Positions 23,995-35,615 of a stretch of DNA of 64,000 nt are shown piece after piece. Source of the stretch: Celoporthe dispersa (lineage: Eukaryota; Ascomycota; Sordariomycetes; Diaporthales; Cryphonectriaceae). Position 1 is the stretch's first letter. The number at the start of each line of letters is the position of its first letter. The notes below the pieces were generated by a model that was not told the DNA's origin, searched no databases, and saw nothing but the letters and a program-made list of their open reading frames with translations. The position numbers and the translations under genes are program-made. The stretch lies in contig WAID01000010.1 of NCBI GenBank assembly GCA_016584495.1, forward strand, positions 558,001 to 622,000. The letters are read 5' to 3'.

Positions 23995-26452
23995 ATGCGT
24001 TCTCTTGCTGCGGTTACTGGGCTCATTTGCCTCCTCGTTAGCCGAGCCCTAGGAGCCCCGGAGCCTCAAACACTGGATGCCAAAATGGCCCCTGCAGCCA
24101 AGGACGTGCAGTGGCCCATGGATCTGTACAAGGACGAGAAAACTGGGAATGTGGGCAACCCTGTGTGGACAGCTGTAGACGATTTTTCTACGTCGACGAA
24201 CCCTTTGACGATTGAGGACGTGCATCGAGTGGCTAGTGCCCATTGGAACTGGCTCAAGTACGGGAACCTTGGCTACCGTGTGACGACGACAGGTGGCAAC
24301 TTTTTGGTATCCGCTGTCTACATTCCTGATGATAAAAAGGTCTACGTAACGACTAAGGCGCAGGGTCCTTACTACAGCGTGATGAAGAATGAGGCAGGCA
24401 TTGCACCGGCATGGCAGGCGAAGCGGAAAGCCCTTTTCACCGTGAAGGCCTGGGACTTCCACGTCGAGGACACAGCATACCACTGGACAGAGTACGCCCG
24501 AAAGCGAGCTAAACTCGATCAATTCTGCGACGCTGAAGACGAATTTGACGAGGCGTACTGGTGCAACTACCCGTCAGGATCTATTATTGCCACTTGGGGG
24601 CACTTTGGTATGGAATATGGAAGTATTCAAAATACTGGTCGACCTATCGATCTGTGCTCCGATCAAAGGCGAGGACCAGATGGCAGCTGCCAGTCTATGG
24701 CTGATAGTATGGGAGTGATTAGGGCCAATATCGTTTCGCAGACAGCAGATCAAGCTGAGATCGATATAGTTGGAGAGGAGGCGGTGGAAGGAGATACGCC
24801 AGACGACAACACCTGCATCAACGAAGACACGGCCAGTAAAAGACGGGTGGTCCCTCTTCTGGTAAAAATGCGACAAGACAAGCGACAAGAAATCACTTCT
24901 GCTTGCTCGTCCTCATTCAACATGCCTACAGCGACCCCAAGCTCGGTTCAATACTCAGCGCCCCCTGACGCGGCTGCGTCCTCTGGCGCGGTATCCGAAA
25001 CCATCAGCGGCACCATTCCCTCGGCAGTCATAGCTACAGCCGTCACAACTGAGGTATGGACCTTGACAGGCTTGTGTGAGGCCTGCACAGGTATTGTGGC
25101 CGTCAACACTGGGCCTGAGCCGTAGCCCTCATGCACTTCCATAAATGGCTGCACTCCAGCGTCGATAACTGCTGGACCTACTTCAACAGTATCATGCGAA
25201 TTATACAATCAAGACCCTGATCAAGGCATCACTCAAGCTTACTGTCTCTGTGACAGCTCCATCACCTTGAGCCCACTGTCGATCGCCACAACAGATGAAC
25301 AATCAGCCAGTTGCGCTTATACTACCATCCCTGGAAGCAGTGCGCAGGTGACAGTGACCACGGCAACAGAGATTTGGACGTCAAACTGCGCGGCTTGCAC
25401 TATCGTTGGTGGTATCGCAGATTCGGAGACGTGTACCTCTGTCAGTGGATGCACGCCTACTGCTGCACCATCGCCTACGATCGTGGCTTGGGTGTCTAAC
25501 TCTACTCTGCAGATCGGAGATGCAGAAGACGCTAATAATGGGACAAATCTAGCCAAGGAATTGTTCGGAAAGCTCAAGGCTTTCTGTAGTGGTTCAAGCT
25601 GCACGAGTGATATGGCTACTATGGACAACGTTAGTATGTTCTATCTGGAGGTGAAGAGCCTCTGGTTCCTGAGATGTATATTCAAGACGCGACATAGTAA
25701 GTTTTGGACCCCAATGAGGGATTCTGTATCAATTTAGCACAGCTGACCGATTACATAGCTCAAGTGAAGCAGACTTAGAGCAGATGCTGGCGGTAGGCTT
25801 GGCTAATTGGGTCGGGGCAATGCAGGATGCAGACCTCAATCTGTGTTCTGAGGTTGAGTACGAGGCAGAGGCAGATCCGACTATATCTGGATGCGGCGAA
25901 GACCCTATACAGCCGAGCAAAGTAAAGCGGGTGGTCCGTCGCCACGACGATAAGGTCCTCTTCCAGCGTGATGATTACGAGATGGAGAAGCGGTGTGAGA
26001 AAAGAGACATATTGGACGGTAAAAGATGCGGCGGCGGCGGCGATGGTAACCTGGTGTGCCATTATACCGCCAGAGTTTGCGATGCCCCAAATGAAATAAG
26101 TAAGTATTCCAATCGGCAAATACTGCGTAAGAAAAGAAAGTACTGATTTTTCGTTTCAGCCGTTATCAAAGCCAGCACGACGAATCCTTATGCGGGTCAC
26201 TTAAATTTGGGGGTCCAAATCAAGACTGACAGCGGCGGATTCTCATGTAAAGAGGCTGCGGCACTTATTGAGGCAGTTACCATTGTTGTGGCTCCCGAGC
26301 TTCTCGAAGCCGATGCACTAGAGGGCGTCGAGCTCGCCTCAGTCTGTGGTATTGTGGACGACATCCAGGACGCTATTAGCTCCGTGACGGCTGTTATTCC
26401 TGGAAAACGGACGGCTATGCCGGCTTTAGCAGCTCCTACAGCTATATTGTAA
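23995..26452 (+). pseudogene. Secreted Cys-containing fungal protein, interrupted by a stop and a frameshift
   Basis: Exons 23995-25696, 25759-26099 and 26160-26452 are split by introns of 62 and 60 bp with good donors (GTAAGT), branch-like CTGAC/CTGAT and acceptors. ATG 23995 starts a clear signal peptide (MRSLAAVTGLICLLVSRALG), preferred over the upstream in-frame Met-like start. The body has an N-terminal globular part, then two similar Cys modules: TEVWTLTGLCEACTGIV and TEIWTSNCAACTIVGGIA, each followed by SxxGCTP. A TAG at 25123-25125 interrupts the link between modules and a one-base loss near 25650 shifts the frame before GGEEPLVPEMY. The rest continues into VEYEAEAD and ELLEADALEGVEL. 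With one base added the length divides by three. I recognise a fungal secreted family of unknown role, not a named enzyme. Confidence 0.65.
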
Positions 26453-29279
26453 ATTTTGGGAGCAGTCCTCTTTTCAGCTCGGTCTCAGAGGCTCTGTTGA
26501 TAAATTAACTTTAGATTATATAAGCAAGCTATAAATATATCTTTTTTGTGAGCTCTGTATTTGCTCAAAGGCTTAAATAGGTATGTATCCTTAAGCTGCC
26601 TTGGGATTGCAAGCTTGGGGGTTTGAAAATTATAATAGATGCAACTTTCTAAGAAATATAAGTTTTCTCTTAAAAAGAGCAATACAGTTGAAAAAGATTA
26701 ACTGAAATATCGTATCAAAGTGTATAAAGGATGTTATAAGCCTACAGTAAATTTTTGTAAAAATTGTTATGCTCGGAAATATTGACGAGGTTTATACAAA
26801 TAAAAGGAATGCCATATTCAATTTGTATATGCAGTGAATATTTAGTCTATATTAGCATAATATAAGTATTTATTGACTGTAAAAGTATTCAAATGTACGT
26901 TGACTACAGTTCTCAAGATTTCTCAAGCATTTACTTTGACTTCGAACTATTTCTCAGCCAATGCTGCGTAATAATACGAATTGATCTTTAACACCTTTTA
27001 TTTAAGCTTGTTTATTATGTTTAAATCCAAATTCCTTGTAGCAACAGCCAGAAGAGGTCCCAATTACTGTAGGAACCAAAGCTTCCGGCCAGGAAATAAG
27101 TTAGGGGAAGAGGTAACCTGATTATGTCTACTGCTGGCAGGCTTCTTCAAAGCGAAGCTATTTCTATTGAACAGCCCACAGCTATTCAATGAATTGTGAC
27201 TGCCAAGTACTGAGTCACTGACCCAATAGTAACTAGCGCTAAAAACGTGACCACTCACAGCTCGCTGGAAAGGATGGTGGTTCATATAGCTGTGTGACTG
27301 TTAGACACACACATGATCTGACTGATTATACTGTAATCCAGTCTTTTTATTCACAGTGCAGATACCACTGCCAACTTCAAAGAGCAGGAGGCTTCTGAGT
27401 GTCAGCAAGGAAATATGCGTCAACCAGACTAGCAATGAGGAGAAGAGTCTGCAGATGAGAATCATGGGAGACATCTACACCGCTGCCAGACATGTTTTGG
27501 CTTGTGTTGAGGACTAGGATGGTAATACTGGTGTCTGATTAACTTCTTACCTGGGCACTGGATACTTCTCTTAAATATGAACTGTGCGAGTGGCGTACGG
27601 GATGGTAAGAATACTTGGCCGGTTTTCGGCAGTGATACTGCGCGAGATATAATGATGTGGCTTGTCTCTCATCAGTCGGCCAAAACGCAAATTTCCAGGG
27701 TCAAGGAGGATTTCGAAGCCTCGATGGAAAGGCACTAATTTCCATGTATTATAAGTATCCACGCAAATAACTTCCTATCCCCACAGATGTATACTGAGAT
27801 TCCGCCAATATATGTAGCTCATCAATGAGTCCTGCAAGAAGGTAGGGAAGGTTTCATAATATAGCAAAAGCATAAGTTTATTCAGAACTAAATCATCTCT
27901 TTATTACTAGTAAATTGTGCAGGAAGTGTTTCCTGCTGTTGAAAAAAGCCTGCTTCTATTATAGTCACACCTACCAAGATCGTAAGATTTTACATGGATT
28001 TAATACAATGCTTAGTGCTATAGATTACTATATGAGTAGTCACTATCTTATCTTCCTTCAAAGTTACCATAGGTTGTCAAGCTGCTGATGTTGCGAAAAG
28101 GAGTATTGCAAAAACTGCTCGTATTTCAATAAATGAAGCTGGGGCTGAGGATACCTCACCACCTACAAGCTGCTATTCGGTGAAGAGCTAGCGAATACGC
28201 AAGCAATGGGACATTGTAACTCCACTTGCTTGAAAAAGTCCTCAAGAAAAAGTATATGGTATCCTCAAGATAACAAGCCTGTTTTACAAATAGCAGAAGA
28301 TGTATTGACCTTGCTAATGAATGAATATGAGTATATGTCGTGAGTTAACGACATGGGAGCATTGATTACCATAATTGACGCCTTCACAGAATTCACAGGG
28401 TTGTAAAATCTCACCTCCCACTCGTGGAAGCTTAACCATACAGTTCTTATGAAAATTATAATACAAAGTGGAAATTTCAGTTTCGGAAGTAGCGAGTAGC
28501 TCGGCTAGTTTATGTCACAGGAGCCTGGGTAGTCAAACTTCCGAATCTGCAAGCTGTCGATATTACATTCGATCTCGAAGACGTGCTTACTTTCGAGACA
28601 AGGAAAGAAATGCTCCCAGAATATGAAGAGGCGGACATGCACGTCTCTTATTAGCGAGGGATAGCAGGACTACTCAACGCCTGTGTTTGTTGATTTAAGA
28701 ATTCTTTAACTGGTAAAAGGAGAGGTTCCTCTCATTAATTAACTCTTCAAGACCAATTATATTCGTACAATTTACTTTAGACTCATATCAATAGCATTTA
28801 AGAAACTGAGAATGAACGAGCAGAAGTAGCAGGTTCCTTGGCAAACAAGAGCTTGGAAACTTGTTACCAATCTTACCTCTTCAGTTATAAGCATTAATTG
28901 GGGATGAAGCTGAGCTTTTTGTTAGTCTATATGAAATTTACTAGCATTGAATACATGAGCTTAATCAAAGTAATATTCAACTCAGAAAGCTTTTATTGGA
29001 TTTCAGGATTGAAAGAATCCATTAAGTACTCATTAGCTAATAGACAAGGAAAATTCATATGCAAGTCAGTACTAAGGGAATGTATTTAAACAACCAATGC
29101 TATAAGTAATGGCTATGAGAATAACTAGAATTTATTGAAAGACAAGATAAGGGGTGCTTGACCTTGTCTGAGATAGACAAGAGTTTCAATGCTTCGCTCT
29201 CCAAACCTCTCTGTGTGGAACATTTTCATAAATATTCTCAATTAGTGTTCATTTGAGAACACTATTGCTAGTTTTCAAC
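26453..29279. other. AT-rich block with gene relics
   Basis: Strongly AT-rich DNA without intact genes. It contains a HET scrap (27412-27516). A possible coding relic at about 28510-28653 (VKLPNLQAVDITFDLEDV in one frame, ending in TAG) resembles the C-terminal half of an F-box or HET-type protein but is too short to assign. Composition and stops fit RIP-mutated old sequence, though no RIP index was computed. Confidence 0.5.
27412..27516 (+). pseudogene. HET-domain fragment
   Basis: A 35-codon open stretch reads ICVNQTSNEEKSLQM then IMGDIYTAARHVLACV. This matches the central HET motif (..ICINQ.d..E...QV..M..IY..A..V). Flanking DNA carries stops in all frames and is AT-rich, so only a scrap remains. 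Confidence 0.75.
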
Positions 29280-29369
29280 TTAGACGCAGTCACCACGCTT
29301 GCAATAGTTGCAGAAGGAGCTGCCTGGCGCAGATGAGGAGGTGCAATCACAAGCACAAGTGCAAGTCAT
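29280..29369 (-). CDS. Small Cys-rich peptide, metallothionein-like
   Basis: ATG at 29369 to TAA at 29280 gives 29 residues with seven Cys, spaced CxCxCxC near the start and C-x2-C-x5-C at the end (FCNYCKRGDC). The density and CxC pattern resemble fungal metallothioneins, which bind Cu(I) or Zn in the cytosol. There is no signal peptide. An in-frame upstream extension (to 29465) exists but has no Cys and unlike composition; the upstream DNA has CTTGACAG, so an intron just before the ATG is possible. The gene sits alone in AT-rich DNA. It might be a chance ORF, but Cys clustering of this kind is unlikely by chance in AT-rich sequence. Confidence 0.5.
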   Translation of the reverse strand: MTCTCACDCTSSSAPGSSFCNYCKRGDCV

Positions 29370-30575
29370 TGTGGGATTAGTCTTAGTACTGTCAAGAGAG
29401 ATGTTAGTCTTTGAGAGTATGTTTGAGCTGAAACTTTTAAGGTCTGAGCTTCTGACGATTATCATCTACCATAGTCTCGCTGAAAATAGTTTTAGAGTAA
29501 TATAAGAGTGGGTTGTGTTGCTTTTTTATAATCTCTGAAAATTTAGTAAGAAAAGTTTAGTAAACAAAGAATGAGAAACAATAGTAGGTGGAGATAAAAA
29601 AGAGACTTAACAACATAGTAGCTGAACAGTTAACAATAACTCTATTCAATTGAATGTAGCGAATGCATTATTTGCATTTTAAACAAAACTTATTGTGCTA
29701 TTGTAGTAAATTTAAAAAAACGAGCTTGCAAAGGTATTAAAGCTATTTGCACAGCCCGGCAAAGAAACAATCTTGCTCTTTGAAGAATATTGTAACCCAC
29801 TATAGATTTAAAGAATAGCGCTTCCTGCTTGAAGTAAGTTCATTGTTACAAGCATTCGATAGGCTTGCTGCAAGCTAAATCTATAAAGAAAATCCTCACT
29901 ATTCCCAGAGCTAGCTGATGGAGATATTGATTAATCCAAGTATAAGACTACATTGTAAATAATAAAATACAATGCTGTATCTAATAATTTCCTAAAAGGG
30001 AGATATTACAATATTATAAAACTAATTTGAGAATTATAATGCAGTATAGCAATAGTAGCACCCATAGTTTAGAGAACTGTGGACCTGTGCCGATCACCTC
30101 GCGGTTGAGCATAAGCTTGTTGCTGGGTCTGTGAACGGTCTTTTGCTGGGTCGTTTCCCGATACGCTGCATGACCGGGTACAACCCCCACCCCCACCCCC
30201 CACAAGAGGGATTCAGGTGGCAGGTTGGCTTTGACAGGAGCTTCGCTTGGAATCGTGTTTACTCAGATCCGCAAATTGACTCATCGCAGCAGTCGGCACG
30301 TTCAGAAACCTAGACTACGCCGCACCTCTTCCGTCGCGACGCGGCCTTGATCCACAGCCCTTGAGCATTTGACCTTTTCGGCGCCGACTTCATACGTGGC
30401 TCGTCCAAAACCTTAGCTTTATCGCGATTGCTGTATATTTTGTCACCTGATCTTTTCCATCGTCTCTGAAAACCCACAGGCGCTTTTTGAAGACTGGACC
30501 AATCCATTTGTTTTGATCTTGACTTGAATCTAGTACCCATTGCAAGCGCGTTTGTCCAGCTTCTTGACCCAGGAC
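29370..30575. other. AT-rich intergenic region
   Basis: Mostly AT-rich, changing to mixed composition at about 30060. A TATAAAAAAG box-like sequence (about 29520, minus strand) lies upstream of the small Cys-rich ORF. A C-rich stretch with CCCCCACCCCC occurs near 30190. No gene was recognised. Confidence 0.4.
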
Positions 30576-31221
30576 ATGGCATCGGCTCAAGCAGACATGT
30601 TCGACCCTCGGAATCCATATCCTATCTATCTGGGCGACGTCCTCGACGGTCAGCACCAAGTGTTCCGAAAATTGGACTTTAGACCCGAGTGCACCGTCCG
30701 GCTAGCAAGAGATAACAGGTAAGTCTAGCCTCAGTTTCGATCTTCTAAACCACCGTCGCTGATATGAATACAAGCAGTTCATTAGAAAGACGCTTCGTAA
30801 CAGTCAAAGTTTATAGCGCAGAAGCAAAATTCACAGTAGACAAAGTCTTACAGTCTTCCCCCGGGTCGCGACAGGGCGAGCTTCACGTTGAGCGGTCTCG
30901 ACTCATTTTTGTTCAGAGGCCCCATGGCCACCACGTGTACAGGGTACTTGAGCCGCTGGGCCACTCACTCTACACCGTGGTCGAAGAAAGGTTCGAGAGG
31001 CGTTGTAAACTAACGAACAGCAACCATGGTTGGGAACAGCCGTGGAGGGGGATGGCTGGTCAACCAGATCGACTAAAAAGATCTGTTGGCAGATACTACA
31101 AGCCCTCGACTACCTGCATAGCCGTTGCATAGCTCATCGAGACATATAGCTAAGGAACCCCTGGGCAGCTCTACAGTATGATCCAGATAAGCTCAAGCAT
31201 TGCGCTGGGGAGAAGTTATAA
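30576..31221 (+). pseudogene. SRPK-like protein kinase, truncated relic
   Basis: ATG 30576 opens YPIYLGDVLDGQHQVFRKL followed by FRPECTVRLARDN, the start of an SRPK-type kinase with a degraded Gly-loop. A GTAAGT..CAG intron follows, then FVTVKVYSAEAKF (the ATP-binding Lys) and HHVYRVLEPLGHSLY. The frame is lost after EERFER. Further on another frame gives CWQILQALDYLHSR and AHRDI, where the next codon, expected Gln in this subfamily (HRDIQ), is TAG at 31147-31149, consistent with a C-to-T change. The C-lobe beyond is essentially absent. An inactive fragment; identification by motif order is good. Confidence 0.8.
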
Positions 31222-33980
31222 ATCGCGATAAATCTAGACGAAACTTAATAAAGCTTTGCCAGCTTGAAAAATTCATGTCTAAAAAAGGATGCCACATAGC
31301 CTCTCTAGTATCGTTATTGCTCGTGCTCTTATTATTTGCTAGATATATAATGAAATTGATTCTATCTATTCTCTGAATATCTGCTGCGGATAAGTTTTAG
31401 GGCAAAAGGGTATACAAGTGAGGCGAAACGGCGTGAGTTTCTCCGGAGCTGCTTCTTCGATTCCTTTGAGCTACTGTTTTGAGTAATGCTCCGTAAATAT
31501 ATTATAGCTCAGGCCCACTTAGATAATGGTGGACTTTGGGTCCTGCCTGGCATCGTACGATTGCTCCGCCTCATAGCGGAGCCCTCGCGACGGCCCCCTT
31601 TTTGTTCTGATGCCGGGGTGTGCACTCCAGCCCTGACAAGAAGTGCGTAGAAGTCGATAGCCGTGAAATTCGGCCGAAGGTCGGGAGGAACATATCATCT
31701 GTTTCAACACACGTCTGATAATATTAAGGTGCATGAACGGAACGTGGGGGCGGGTGCGAGCATATAGGGAGAGTGCGGGGAAGGGAGAGTGCGGGGACGG
31801 GAGTGTGGGGAAGCGGGAGAACAAATTCAGACCGCGATCATTCCTTGTCTTAGTAAGGCTAACGCGTTCAATCGCTTTATGGAGATAGTCATTGAATGTT
31901 TAAAGACTTTCTTAGCAGCAGAAGTATAAGACGAGATAAAGTTAATTGTTAATGAATACGTGAAAAGACGATTTAATATTTTATCGACTGAAGCTTAGGA
32001 CAGCATAATCTTAAGGCTTTTCCCGATCTATAAGATATACATTCTCCAAGTGTTATAATCCAGACACTCTAGATCAAGGGCGAGATGTAGGCAGGCTATG
32101 CTGCGATGTAGATCTCAATCTGTTTAGTTTTTATCATCCCGAAAGTGCAGAATAGCCTCAGAGTGTGGTGCGTATTTATACCCTCGCGGTTGGCTGGGCC
32201 TTGTACGTACGTACGGAAAGATCGTGAAAGTCACTGTTCTGATTTGCTTATTGTTGATGATGTAGAAAAGCTATCTACTGGCCTGGGCGTGCGTGCGTGA
32301 TATGGGCTATCCCTTTGCGTACGGGCCGCCCTGGCCACGTGACCCCCTTTTGTGAAGCATTCACCACTATAGGCAATGCCACACTCGCTTCTTTACTGCT
32401 TTCTGCCTATTCTTTGCTACTAACGCGTAAACCCGAACTTCTGGTCAATTGCGCAGTCCGAAAAAAACGTGCTAAGAGATCGGAACACGCTTTCTTGGAT
32501 GTGTAATTACATAGATTTGAGAATTTAACGTCGTCTGGCCATCTAATACCAATCACAACCGCTATCTATACGACATCTGCTGTGATTACTGTCGTAATGT
32601 GGAATGACATCTCCCGCCTAGAGCTGTCCAGTGAGATACGACAGGAGGTTGTCCACGTCTTGCAGAAGGACGATGCATCGGAGAAGGCGGGCCTTGAGAA
32701 GACGAGGCTCCTGGACCATTGCATTGCATGAAAGAAAGCTAACGACTGAATGTCCCAGGTTCATGTACGTCTTCTTCTTCTCACAACAGGCCCAGCCGAT
32801 TCTCCTGTCTTTTTGCCTTACCAAATCAATCCAACTGGATTTATGAGCCCAGTAACATGAAACGCTATGTCAAGGGGGTGGCCATCCTCTCTAATGGCAC
32901 CTTCTTATCCAAGAGCGTCTTCCGTTGCGTTCCCGACATGTCACATTTGTTGAAAGGGAAGGTGGATTTCCGCTAGCATGGCTGGCCCGTGCGTTCTTGT
33001 GCTTATTCCTTGGCCCTTAGGTCGAGCTATTCTAGATTCTTTTCTCTTCTTACAACAACTAATTTAATAATCATATTCAATAATGTGCGCTCCGAGAAAT
33101 CTCTATACAATCCAAACATTTTTAACGGCCACTAGTCCTTGTATATGCTAGAGTGGCCTTAGGAGCAGAACATGTGGCAATTCGTTACTTCGTTAAGTGA
33201 CTACCTCAGCCTCGGCAGGTTCTTTTTCTGGGTATATAAAAAGCATGAGAGAATAGATATGTGGGTGCTGATTCAGACCCATAAGCAATTTCTTGTCAAA
33301 CCAAGCATAAACGGACCCTACTCTACATTAGGAAAGCGACCGAGTTCCGCTATATCCGGTTTCTTTTCCGATGCTCTTCCGTTGCGACCCTATCGCGACC
33401 TGCATATTTGATGGGTTATATAACAAAATGATTCCAAAGGATCAACATGTCTTTCAACAAATCACTTTCTGGATATGATAGATTTGCTGCTTCTTACAGA
33501 AGATTGAAAAAGTTATACAATATAATACTCTATAAATTCAGATCCGCTCTACATCAAAAATAATTCGCTGTTAATATTTTGCTACATAGATTGATATAAA
33601 TGTATTACAGTTGAGTGGACATAAGTCTGGCAGATTATGACAAGGATTTTTAGCGAGATTGCCACTTTGGGGAGGCGGCTAGGAAGTCGCTTACTATAGT
33701 ATTTAAACAAAAGAACAGATTAAGAAAGAGATCTTCATGTACTTTTGGTAGGAATTCTAGCTATATAATAATTTGATAAAAAAAACCCCCCATAATATCT
33801 ATTGTCTTATCTTAGCCGAAGTCATATATGTGGGGTCAACTGGGATACAAATCTGGGATATAAAATCCCACTACTTGTATCTGACAACTCAACAACTTTC
33901 TTTTTCCTTGAACTGTCTAAACACTTCGCACACTACTGTTCCTTGTCTACCGAAGTGTATTCGTGTCTGTTCCTCACAAT
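31222..33980. other. Gene-poor region with a G-rich tandem repeat
   Basis: Mixed to AT-rich DNA with a short G-rich repeat (31767-31818). A plus-strand open frame around 32600-32730 (SRLELSSEIRQEVVHVLQ) looks protein-like but is short and isolated. GTACGTACGTACGG at about 32203 is a small simple repeat. No gene was called. Confidence 0.4.
31767..31818 (+). repeat. G-rich ~17-bp tandem repeat, 3 units
   Basis: Three imperfect units of GGGAGAGTGCGGGGAA occur in tandem. Repeated GGG/GGGG blocks on the plus strand could form a G-quadruplex. Confidence 0.7.
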
Positions 33981-35615
33981 ATGATCATCACATCTTGTTC
34001 GAAGCTGATGACGGCGGCCTTAATGGGTATGGCTCACGTCGAGGCAGCCACACAAACCTTCAAGAGTGCCAACTACACCCCCCCTGTCCTCGAAATCACC
34101 AAGTCTGGCGGAACCCTTGCCTCTGGATACCTATTTTTCAGTGGTGGGGGTCCGATAGCACCGGTAGTACCGGCACTGGTACTGGCAGCTACAATGGCAC
34201 TGGTGGCAGCACCGGTCCTGGCGGCATTACCAATGGCACTGGCGGTGGGGGAGCTTCGTCATCCAGCGGTAGCACGAGCGCCCTTATCATGGATGACAAC
34301 GGCGAACTCATCTGGTCGGGCCCTATGGACGGTACAGGCTACACGGCTTATCAGACCTACCAAGGCAAGCCCGTCATAACGACCTGGACTCCAGCGAACG
34401 GCGGCATTACGGATGGCTATGTCACCATCTACGATGATACCTACACTCAACTTGCCTACATCTGTCCCAACGCCTATCTTGGCCTTATAGGGAGCAGCGG
34501 AGCGTTGACATGCGGCATGGATATGCACGAATCCAGAATCACAGCCCGTGACACTCTACTCTTCACCGCTACCAACGCCACCCAGGCCGACTTGACGTCC
34601 ATGGGCGGTACTGCCGACGGATGGGTGTGGGACAGCCAATTCTACGAGTACAACATCACTTCAGGAGACATCATCTTCCACTGGAGCTCTCTTGCGTCGG
34701 GGATCCCCTTCAATGCTTCAAGGGTGTCGTTCGATCCTACCACGGATGGGTTGAGCTCGTCGAATCCGTGGGAATGGTTCCATATAAACTCTGTCTTCAT
34801 GACAGAGAATGGCGATTATTTGGTCAATAGCCGTTATCTCTGGCAGACCTACCGCATGGACCGCGATGGCAATATCTTGTGGACATTGGATGGAGAGACG
34901 GGGGGGACTTCACGCTACCTGAGTCGGATTTGAGCCCGTTGATTGTAAGTATCGAAGCTTCTCCTTTAATAGAGAAAACATTGCAATTATCTTTGCTGAC
35001 TATCGCCAGGCTTGGGCTCACCACACAATATTTTGGAACGAGACCTCTGACAGCGCCATCTTCACCGTCTTCGACAACCTGATCGCAGACACCTCGGACG
35101 AGACCGAGGCTAGCAGGGGTCTCATGATGAAGCTCGACTTTAACGACATGACAGCCACCAATCTGGCCTCGTACTACAACCAAGATGATCTGGTTTATGC
35201 CGGAAGCCAGGGCTCAAACTTCATCTTAGACAATGATAATCATATCATCTGCTTTGGACAGGCCGGAGAGGCTATGGAGTTTGGATCTGACGGTGATGTG
35301 CGAATGACTGTGAGTCTTGGAACGGCAACCTACCGTTTACAGCGGCAAGAGTGGACGGGCCACCCGACGACCATCCCTGCCATTGCTGTGGAGGACGGGG
35401 TTATCTACATGAGTTGGAACGGTGCTACCGAGGTTGCTGAGTGGAAGGTCTACGCGTCTTCCTCCAGCGAAGACAGCATGGAAGAAGTTGCTACTGTGGC
35501 CAAGACTGGTTTCGAGACCAACGCGACTATCTCTATCACCACTGGCTATGCCCAGGCCAGTGCTTTGGATTCCACCGGCACTTTGCTCAGCAACTCTTCC
35601 GTCTTGGTCTTTTAA
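33981..35615 (+). CDS. Secreted arylsulfotransferase-like (ASST family) protein, two single-base frameshifts
   Basis: ATG 33981 starts a short signal peptide (SKLMTAALMGMAHVEA) then ATQTFKSANYTPPVLEITKSGG. An intron lies at 34945-35009 (GTAAGT..CAG). Typical features of the fungal Arylsulfotran_2 family are present: ALIMDDNGELIWSGP, MDMHESRI, WDSQFYEYN, NPWEWFHINSV, GGDFTLPESDL and AWAHHTIFWN. The family transfers sulfate between phenols in characterised bacterial members; fungal activity is largely unproven. The frame is broken at G runs 34146-34150 and 34900-34906, each one G short. Restoring one base at each gives a 523-residue protein. An unusual Gly/Ser/Thr linker (about 45 residues) lies after the first run. 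Both faults fall in homopolymers, so sequencing error is a strong alternative to real inactivation. Confidence 0.82.

Noticed and set aside
32600..32846. Short coding-like stretch (SRLELSSEIRQEVVHVLQ)
   Set aside because: Too short and isolated, followed by stops; no family recognised.
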